DNA of 36,801 nucleotides from Subdoligranulum sp. (GTDB lineage Bacteria; Bacillota; Clostridia; Oscillospirales; Ruminococcaceae), in assembly GCA_014799685.1 (NCBI GenBank), contig JAAVHN010000026.1, positions 55,081 to 91,881 on the forward strand, in the 5' to 3' direction. The notes beneath the pieces were generated by a model, which did not search any database, was not told where the DNA came from, and was given only the letters and a program-made list of their open reading frames with translations. Shown piece by piece: positions 30,894 through 36,801 of the stretch. Each line of letters starts with the position of its first letter. Position 1 is the first letter of the stretch. The translations under genes and the position numbers were made by a program.

Positions 30894-33380
30894 ATGGAAT
30901 TACAGAACCAGGAACGTTTTTGCGCTTTGCGCAGCCGGTATATCGAGGCGCAGTTTCAAAGCCTGAACCCCGTGCAGCGTGAAGCCGTATTTGCAACCGA
31001 GGGGCCGCTTTTGATTTTGGCGGGCGCGGGCAGCGGAAAAACGACGGTGCTTGTCAACCGCATTGCAAATCTGATTCGGTTCGGCCGCGCGCACGGCAGC
31101 ATGCAGGTTTCGAAATCGGTGGACGAGCAGCAATTTGAAGAGCTGGAACGCCTTGTGCGGCAGGGCGGCGAGCCTTCCGCGCAGCTGTATCCTGCGCTGC
31201 GCGAGCAGCCGGTGCAGCCCTATCATATTCTGGCCATCACCTTTACCAACAAGGCGGCCGACGAGCTGAAAAAACGCCTTTCCGCCATGCTGGGAGAAGC
31301 GGGGATGGATGTGCATGCCTCCACATTCCACTCGGCCTGCGTGCGCATTTTGCGGCGTGAGGCAGAGCGTTTGGGCTTTCCGCGCAGCTTTACAATCTAT
31401 GATACGGACGATCAGCAGCGCGCAATGAAAGAGGTTTACCGATCGATGAACATCGACGATAAATTTCTGCCGTTGAAATCGGCTTTGGGTGACATTGGGC
31501 GGCTGAAGGATAAGATGATCAGCCCCAAAGAAGCCATGGAAGCACCGGCAGCCGGCCGCGAGGGACTGGTGGCAAAGGTATATGACGCCTATCAAAAGCG
31601 GCTTCAAAAAGCCGGTGCGTTCGATTTTGACGATCTCATCTACATGACGGTGCGTCTTTTGCAGGAAAACGAAGAGGTGCGTGCCTATTACCAGAACCGG
31701 TTCCGCTACATTCTTGTGGACGAGTATCAGGATACGAGTGTGGCGCAGTTCCGGCTCGTATATCTTCTGGGCGGCGCACATCAGAATGTCTGCGTAGTGG
31801 GCGACGACGACCAGAGCATCTACCGTTTTCGCGGCGCAACCATTGAGAATATCCTCAATTTTGAACAGCATTTTCCGGGCGCCATGGTGATTCGTCTTGA
31901 GCAGAATTACCGCTCTACTTCCAATATCTTGAATGCCGCAAACGACGTGATCCAGAATAACCGCGGCCGCAAGGGGAAAACGCTGTGGACGCAGAACGGC
32001 ACAGGGGAAAAGCTGATTTGCTACGAGGCCGATTCTGAATTTGATGAGGCGGCCTATGTGGCCGAGGCCATCGCAAAAAATGTGGAAAACGGCGCGAAGC
32101 TGCGCGATCATGCGGTTTTGTACCGGATGAACGCACAGTCCGGCACGCTCGAGACCCATTTTGCCCGCGCGGGGATCCCCTATAAGATTGTGGGCGGCCA
32201 GCGCTTTTACGACCGTAAGGAGATCAAGGATATCCTCGCGTACATGAGCATTACCGTCAACGAGCAGGACGATTTGCGCCTGCGCCGCATCATCAACGAG
32301 CCGGCGCGCAAGATCGGTGCAGCCACCGTGCAGAATATTGCGGATCTTGCGGCGGGGCTGGGCGTTCCCATGCTGGAGATCGTGGAGCATGCGCGGGATT
32401 ACCCTGCACTTGCCCGCGCGGCCGCTGCGCTGGAGGGCTTTTGGAAAATCTACCAAAAGCTGCAGGAGGCATACAACACGCTGCCGCTGGATCACTTTAC
32501 CAGCGAAATTTTAGAGATCACCGGCTACCGCCGGATGCTGGAGGCGGAGGGCGAAGAGGGACAGGCAAGGCTGGAAAACATTGGTCAGCTTGTTTCCAGC
32601 GTCCGCACCTATGCCGACCAGCAAGGGCCCGAGGCAAGCATGGAGGGCTTTTTGGAGGAAGTCGCGCTCATCAGCGACCTCGACGGCTACGACGACGAGG
32701 CCGATGTAGTGGTGTTGATGACGCTGCACTCGGCAAAGGGATTGGAATTTCCGTATGTGTTCCTTGTCGGCATGGAAGAGGGCATCTTCCCCAGCGAGAG
32801 AAGCAGGTATTCGAATGAGGATATCGAGGAGGAGCGCCGCCTGTGCTATGTGGGCATCACACGCGCAAAGCGCGAATTGATACTTTCTCACGCGGTATCC
32901 CGGATGCTGTTCGGCCAGACAAAGCACAACCTGCCCTCCCGCTTTTTGAATGAAATCGATCCCTCCCTGTATGAAACCGTACAGAGCCAGGCGGCCGCAC
33001 AGCGCGCCGAGCTGCGCCGCCGCGCGATGCAGCAAAGCAGCTATTTGCAGCCGGAATACGGCAGGGCGAATATGCGCGCCGCGGTGCAGGCCGGAATCTC
33101 GCAGCGCTATGGCGGCGCGTCCGAGGTGCCGCCGGCACGCCGCTCCACCGTGGGCAGCAGCCCAACGGCGGTACAGGCCGGCACGGCATCCGCCGGAAAG
33201 GGCGGCAAAACCTACAAGCCCGGAGAGCTTGTGGAGCACAAGGTGTTTGGCCGCGGCGTGGTGGTGAGCGCAACGCCCATTGCAGGCGATATGATCGTGG
33301 AGATCCGCTTTGAAAAGGTGGGCGTCAAAAAGACGATGGCCAATTATGCGCAGATGAAAAAGATCTCAGGGGAAGCCTGA
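30894..33380 (+). CDS. pcrA: ATP-dependent DNA helicase PcrA/UvrD (SF1A)
   Basis: 828 residues. This 3'-5' helicase works in repair, recombination control and removal of stalled polymerase. Motifs in order: Q motif LNPVQREAV (~24-32), Walker A AGAGSGKT (~43-50), Ia ITFTNKAA (~115-122), II LVDEYQDT, III VGDDDQSIYRFRGA, IV LEQNYRS, V TLHSAKGLEF, VI YVGITRAKREL. About 40 residues between Walker A and motif Ia (roughly 66-107) are extra compared with Bacillus PcrA. The C-terminus has the usual Tudor-like GELVEHKVFGRGVVV. GGAAGAG precedes the ATG. It heads a run with thyX, tmk and mltG. Confidence 0.95.
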   Translation: MELQNQERFCALRSRYIEAQFQSLNPVQREAVFATEGPLLILAGAGSGKTTVLVNRIANLIRFGRAHGSMQVSKSVDEQQFEELERLVRQGGEPSAQLYPALREQPVQPYHILAITFTNKAADELKKRLSAMLGEAGMDVHASTFHSACVRILRREAERLGFPRSFTIYDTDDQQRAMKEVYRSMNIDDKFLPLKSALGDIGRLKDKMISPKEAMEAPAAGREGLVAKVYDAYQKRLQKAGAFDFDDLIYMTVRLLQENEEVRAYYQNRFRYILVDEYQDTSVAQFRLVYLLGGAHQNVCVVGDDDQSIYRFRGATIENILNFEQHFPGAMVIRLEQNYRSTSNILNAANDVIQNNRGRKGKTLWTQNGTGEKLICYEADSEFDEAAYVAEAIAKNVENGAKLRDHAVLYRMNAQSGTLETHFARAGIPYKIVGGQRFYDRKEIKDILAYMSITVNEQDDLRLRRIINEPARKIGAATVQNIADLAAGLGVPMLEIVEHARDYPALARAAAALEGFWKIYQKLQEAYNTLPLDHFTSEILEITGYRRMLEAEGEEGQARLENIGQLVSSVRTYADQQGPEASMEGFLEEVALISDLDGYDDEADVVVLMTLHSAKGLEFPYVFLVGMEEGIFPSERSRYSNEDIEEERRLCYVGITRAKRELILSHAVSRMLFGQTKHNLPSRFLNEIDPSLYETVQSQAAAQRAELRRRAMQQSSYLQPEYGRANMRAAVQAGISQRYGGASEVPPARRSTVGSSPTAVQAGTASAGKGGKTYKPGELVEHKVFGRGVVVSATPIAGDMIVEIRFEKVGVKKTMANYAQMKKISGEA

Positions 33381-33418
33381 TCACCGGGACAGCTGCAAAA
33401 AAAGACAGGGGACAAACG

Positions 33419-34210
33419 ATGAAAGTAATGCTCATTGCGCACACGCCGCAGCCGGAGCGCGTTGTGGCGGCGGCTGCGAAGCTGTGCTATTCGAACGCGC
33501 ATGTCGACGATCTTCTGGAGGGCCTTACGCCCGAAAAGAGCCGCGAATTTTTGGCCAGACTTGCGGATATGGGCCACGAGAGCCCCACGGAGCACGCCTC
33601 GTTTACGTTTGCAATCGAGGGCGTCAGCCGGTCGCTTTTGGCGCAGATCACCCGTCACCGCATCGCCTCCTACAGCGTGCAAAGCCAGCGCTATGTGCGT
33701 CTGGACGCGTTTGAGTATGTTACGCCGCCCGAGGTGGCTGCGGACGATGCGGCGAAGGCAGCCTTTGATGCGCAGATGGCCGGGCAGGCGCAGCAATACG
33801 AGGAAATTGCCGCGCTTTTGAAGGATGGGCATATCCGCCGTTTGATGCAGCAGGGCATGGATGAAAAGCAGGCCGTGCGCAAGGCGGAAAAGCTTGCCAT
33901 CGAGGATGCGCGGTTTATTCTGCCCAATGCGTGCAGCACCAAGATGATCGTTACCATGAACGCGCGCAGCTTAAATAATTTTTTCCGCCATCGCTGCTGC
34001 CGGCGTGCCCAGTGGGAGATCCGTGCATTGGCGGACGAAATGCTGCGGCTGGTTTTGGGCGTGGCGCCCGCGTTGTTTGCGCGCAGCGGCCCGCCGTGCG
34101 TTGCCGGCGCCTGCCCGGAGGGGGCTATGAGCTGCGGCCATGCCGCCGAAGTGCGGGAGAAATATAGTGCAATGAGAAAAGAGGGGGGAACGCCTTGCCG
34201 GGAAGACTGA
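33419..34210 (+). CDS. thyX: Flavin-dependent thymidylate synthase
   Basis: 263 residues. It makes dTMP from dUMP with methylene-tetrahydrofolate and FAD/NADPH. The ThyX signature RHRIASYSVQSQRY (~80-93) contains the RHR-x7-S motif. A C-terminal RHRCCRRAQWEIRAL segment gives the second conserved block, and the tail is Cys-rich, with several Cys in the last 45 residues (SGPPCVAGACPEGAMSCGH), possibly metal-binding. AGGGGA precedes the ATG. Its end overlaps tmk by 16 bases, placing the enzyme that makes dTMP directly before the kinase that uses it. Confidence 0.95.
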   Translation: MKVMLIAHTPQPERVVAAAAKLCYSNAHVDDLLEGLTPEKSREFLARLADMGHESPTEHASFTFAIEGVSRSLLAQITRHRIASYSVQSQRYVRLDAFEYVTPPEVAADDAAKAAFDAQMAGQAQQYEEIAALLKDGHIRRLMQQGMDEKQAVRKAEKLAIEDARFILPNACSTKMIVTMNARSLNNFFRHRCCRRAQWEIRALADEMLRLVLGVAPALFARSGPPCVAGACPEGAMSCGHAAEVREKYSAMRKEGGTPCRED

Positions 34211-34857
34211 TCGTTTTGGAAGGGGTGGACGGCAGCGGCAAAGCAACACAGGCGCAGCTTTTATACGAAGCGCTGTGCCGCAGCGGAACGCGGGCAATGA
34301 AAATCAACTTTCCCCACTACGAGAGCGATTCGAGCGCCCTCATCAAGATGTATCTGCAGGGTGTGTTCGGGCAAAATGTAAATGACGTAAACGCGTACGC
34401 GGCATCCGCTTTTTACACGGTAGACCGCTTTGCCAGCTACCGTACGGATTGGGGCGCTTTTTATCAAGAGGGCGGAACAATTGTGGCAGACCGCTACACC
34501 ACCTCCAACGCCGTGCACCAGTGCGCAAAGCTGCCGCGCATCGAGTGGAATGCCTATTTGAACTGGCTGTTTGATTTTGAGTATCAGAAGATCGCGATTC
34601 CCGAGCCGGACACCGTGATTTATCTGGATGTGTCCCCGGATGTGGCCGGGCGGTTGATGGAACGCCGGTATCAGGGGGACGAGAGCAAAAAGGATCTGCA
34701 TGAGAAGGATGGGGAGTATCTGTGGCGCAGCCGGGAGGCCGGGCAGTATTGCATCCGGAAATTCGGCTGGAAGCGCATCGAGTGTACCCAAAACGGCGAG
34801 ATGCGCCCGCCTGAGGAGATCCACGAAACGATATTATCGCTGATTGCGGAGAGGTGA
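34195..34857 (+). CDS. tmk: Thymidylate kinase
   Basis: 220 residues from TTG 34195 with a GAGGGGGGA binding site. It phosphorylates dTMP to dTDP. The P-loop is LEGVDGSGKATQ (~8-19), with Ala where most bacterial enzymes have Thr. VADRYTTSNAVHQ is the DR-motif region and VIYLDVSP the next strand; the LID region RRYQGDESKKDLHEKD is longer than in E. coli. This matches a divergent clostridial dTMP-kinase subgroup. The overlap with thyX gives strong functional support. Confidence 0.9.
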   Translation: MPGRLIVLEGVDGSGKATQAQLLYEALCRSGTRAMKINFPHYESDSSALIKMYLQGVFGQNVNDVNAYAASAFYTVDRFASYRTDWGAFYQEGGTIVADRYTTSNAVHQCAKLPRIEWNAYLNWLFDFEYQKIAIPEPDTVIYLDVSPDVAGRLMERRYQGDESKKDLHEKDGEYLWRSREAGQYCIRKFGWKRIECTQNGEMRPPEEIHETILSLIAER

Positions 34858-34863
34858 CGAAAA

Positions 34864-36291
34864 ATGGAAGAGAAGAATACGGCAAATACAATTGCGGCGC
34901 AGGAGGATTATGCGCGCCAGCTTGCGGGGCTTTCCGCAAGGATCCCCACTATGACGGAGGCGCAGCTCCAGCGCAACGCTGAAAAAATCGAAGAGCTGCG
35001 CCGCCGCGTGCAGGCGCTGCCGGACGATCTGTACGAGGTATATGCACAGGAGGTGCATGCTTTGGGCGGCGAACCGGAGCCGCAGACGCCGCCCCCGCCT
35101 CCCGCGCGCAGCAAAAAGCAGCGGGAATATGATGATTCGGAATATGACGACGAGGACGATGAGGACGTGGAGTACGACAGCCGCGGCCGGAAAAAGAAGC
35201 CCCGCCGGCATCACGGCTGCCTGATCGTATTTCTGATCCTGCTTTTGATCCCGACGATCGCCGCCGGATACGCCTACTTCTGGCTGAAGGCCGAGGTTGC
35301 CGGTTCCCGCGGGGAAGTGATCGAACAGACGGTTTCCATCAGAAGCGGCGCTGTTTTGTCCGAAATTGGCGATCAGCTTGAAAAAGCGGGCATTGTCCAG
35401 TCCGGGATGGTGTTCCGCCTGTATGTGCGCTCGCTGGAGGATGTGGCGGATACGCTGCAGTATGGCACCTTCGAGATGACCTCCGATATGAGCTATGATG
35501 AGATCATCCATGTGCTGCAGGAGGCAAATGTTTACCGCCAGACGGTACGTGTGACATTCCCCGAGGGCAGAACCGTCATTCAGTATGCCCAGATCATGGA
35601 GGAAGCCGGGCTTTGCTCCGCAGAGCAGTTCCTGGCGGTGGCGAACTATGGGGATTTCAGCCAGTTCGATTTTTGGTCAAAACGCGGCAATGCGCCCAAT
35701 GTATTCATGCGCGCAGAGGGGTATCTGTTCCCGGATACGTATGAATTCTTTGTCGGGGACGATGTCACAAATATGGTCGCGAAACTGTACGGGGAATTCG
35801 ACAACAAGATCACCGACGAAATGTACGAGCGCATGGAAGAGCTGGATATGTCGCTTTCCGAGTTGATTACACTGGCAAGCCTTGTACAGGAGGAAGCCGG
35901 CAACGAGTACAGCACGCAGGTTTCCGCCGTGTTCCACAACCGTTTGGCACAGGGAATGAATCTGGGCAGCAATGTGGCGTGGAACAAGGAAAAGGCGGAC
36001 GACAACAACTATATCTACGATTGGATGGCCGGGCCCTACGGCTTTGGCGATTGGAACGCGATCCCCGAGGCGATGCGCGAGGCGTATGACACCTACGATC
36101 ATGACGGCCTGCCCGCAGGACCTGTATCCAACCCGGGAATGCTCGCGATTGAGGCGGCCCTGTGGCCCGAGGAGGATTGCGACTACCTGTATTTCCAGAC
36201 CGATACGCTGGGTGAATATCATTTTGCCCGCACCAACGCGGAGCACGAAAGAATCACCGCGGATCTGGAAGCGCAGGGGATCCGTCCGTAA
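34864..36291 (+). CDS. mltG: Endolytic murein transglycosylase MltG
   Basis: 475 residues. It cuts nascent glycan strands at the membrane and sets their length. A cytoplasmic N-terminal part (~1-117) is unusual: helical, then Pro-rich, then an Asp/Glu/Tyr acidic run and a basic RKKKPRRHH patch before the single membrane helix (~118-140). The extracellular YceG domain shows EGYLFPDTYEF (~285-295), the catalytic Glu in ASLVQEEAGN (~343), and the closing YDTYDHDGLPAGPVSNPG. GAGAGG precedes the ATG, 6 bases after tmk. A terminator follows. Confidence 0.94.
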   Translation: MEEKNTANTIAAQEDYARQLAGLSARIPTMTEAQLQRNAEKIEELRRRVQALPDDLYEVYAQEVHALGGEPEPQTPPPPPARSKKQREYDDSEYDDEDDEDVEYDSRGRKKKPRRHHGCLIVFLILLLIPTIAAGYAYFWLKAEVAGSRGEVIEQTVSIRSGAVLSEIGDQLEKAGIVQSGMVFRLYVRSLEDVADTLQYGTFEMTSDMSYDEIIHVLQEANVYRQTVRVTFPEGRTVIQYAQIMEEAGLCSAEQFLAVANYGDFSQFDFWSKRGNAPNVFMRAEGYLFPDTYEFFVGDDVTNMVAKLYGEFDNKITDEMYERMEELDMSLSELITLASLVQEEAGNEYSTQVSAVFHNRLAQGMNLGSNVAWNKEKADDNNYIYDWMAGPYGFGDWNAIPEAMREAYDTYDHDGLPAGPVSNPGMLAIEAALWPEEDCDYLYFQTDTLGEYHFARTNAEHERITADLEAQGIRP

Positions 36292-36300
36292 AAAATATTC

Positions 36301-36338
36301 GCCCGGCCTTGGAGGAGATTGCAAGGCCGGGCAATTTT
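36301..36338 (+). terminator. Terminator after mltG
   Basis: GCCCGGCCTTG (36301-36311) pairs with CAAGGCCGGGC (36322-36332), then AATTTTAGGGATTTTT. The 11-bp stem is perfect. Confidence 0.85.
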
Positions 36339-36370
36339 AGGGATTTTTCAAACGGAAAGGATGCGATGGC

Positions 36371-36801
36371 ATGAGGCAGCCGGAGCTGCTGAGCCCTGCG
36401 GGCGATTTGGAACGGCTGAAATTTGCGGTGCTCTACGGTGCGGATGCCGTATATGTGGGCGCGACGGAATTCGGCATGCGCAGCGCGCCGAAGAATTTTA
36501 CGATGGAGCAGCTTGCCGAGGGCGTGCAGTTTGCACACGCGCGCGGCAAGCGGGTGTACCTGACCGTGAATACCGCGCCCACCAACGAGGAAGTCGCCCG
36601 CATGCCCGATTTTATGCGCCGCGCGCGGGAAACAGGCGTGGACGCCTTTATTGTGGCCGATTTGGGTGTGCTGGCGATGGCAAAGCATGTGGCGCCGGAG
36701 ATGGAACTGCATGTCTCCACACAAGCGGGCATTGTGAACTATGCCGCCGCCTCGGCCGCATATGATCTTGGCGCAAAGCGCGTGGTGCTCGCGCGCGAGC
36801 T
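36371..36801 (+). CDS. U32 family peptidase-like protein, 3' partial
   Basis: The frame from the ATG at 36371 runs to the window end (143 codons). The opening ELLSPAGDLERLKFAVLYGA followed by DAVYVGA is the U32 signature start, and MELHVSTQAGIVNYAAA is the next conserved block. Members act in RNA modification rather than proteolysis: RlhA on 23S rRNA, and TrhP on U34 of tRNA using prephenate. In B. subtilis the two trhP genes lie close to mltG, which makes TrhP the likelier role here (inference from context). AAAGGA lies 11 bases upstream. Confidence 0.88.
   Translation, partial: MRQPELLSPAGDLERLKFAVLYGADAVYVGATEFGMRSAPKNFTMEQLAEGVQFAHARGKRVYLTVNTAPTNEEVARMPDFMRRARETGVDAFIVADLGVLAMAKHVAPEMELHVSTQAGIVNYAAASAAYDLGAKRVVLARE

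Noticed and set aside
1-36801. CRISPR arrays, rRNA genes, replication origins
   Set aside because: No regularly spaced direct repeats, no rRNA-like conserved segments and no DnaA-box clusters were seen on either strand.

Overview
The window looks like a chromosomal segment of an anaerobic, low-to-mid GC Gram-positive bacterium of the class Clostridia, probably Oscillospirales/Ruminococcaceae-like. This is inferred from gene content and order, not from a marker search. Pointers are: pyrK-pyrD-pyrF-pyrE with a class 1B dihydroorotate dehydrogenase; rubrerythrin; nifS-nifU; RNase J; gdpP-rplI-dnaB; tilS-hpt-ftsH; ThyX instead of ThyA; a sodium-pump decarboxylase beta/delta pair; and mltG followed by a U32 peptidase. 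Start codons are mixed ATG/GTG/TTG with strong AGGAGG-type ribosome binding sites.

Layout. 1-372 is the tail of a Big-2 surface protein. About 695-3630 is a visibly AT-richer accessory island lying against the 3' end of a tRNA-Pro gene. It holds the zinc-ribbon end of a SprT-like protein, one intact large gene (SMC/ABC-type ATPase fused to a class I SAM methyltransferase, 935-2707), a broken Fic-family N-terminus with a 12-bp inverted repeat in front of it, and a frameshifted C-terminus of a tyrosine recombinase. Everything else in the island is wreckage, so the intact ATPase-methyltransferase stands out as the best candidate for an undescribed (possibly defence) function.

3634-13343 is housekeeping: five scattered tRNA genes (Pro-GGG, Ala-CGC, Thr-CGT, Gly-TCC, Leu-TAG), most with recognisable promoters and terminators. 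Between them lie a TraX-family membrane protein, a dicarboxylate/amino-acid:cation symporter, the pyrimidine genes pyrKDFE, rubrerythrin, an iron-sulfur flavoprotein, a membrane-anchored GH25 muramidase and a small protein.

13424-17240 (minus strand) holds rnhA, nifS, nifU, a membrane protein and a C-terminally short MnmA-like PP-loop protein. The cysteine desulfurase, scaffold and thiouridylase-like protein suggest a sulfur-relay neighbourhood. 17241-18003 is a long structured, apparently non-coding leader in front of RNase J.

18004-28409 (plus strand) carries rnj, gdpP, rplI, dnaB, tilS, hpt and ftsH, i.e. RNA decay, c-di-AMP turnover, ribosome, replication, tRNA-Ile2 lysidine, purine salvage and membrane proteolysis. 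28817-30463 is oadG-oadB. It is followed by a terminator and a 165-bp inverted-repeat element with flanking 12-bp direct repeats that looks like a MITE. 30894-36801 is a plus-strand run: pcrA-thyX-tmk-mltG, a terminator, then the beginning of a U32 peptidase cut by the window end.
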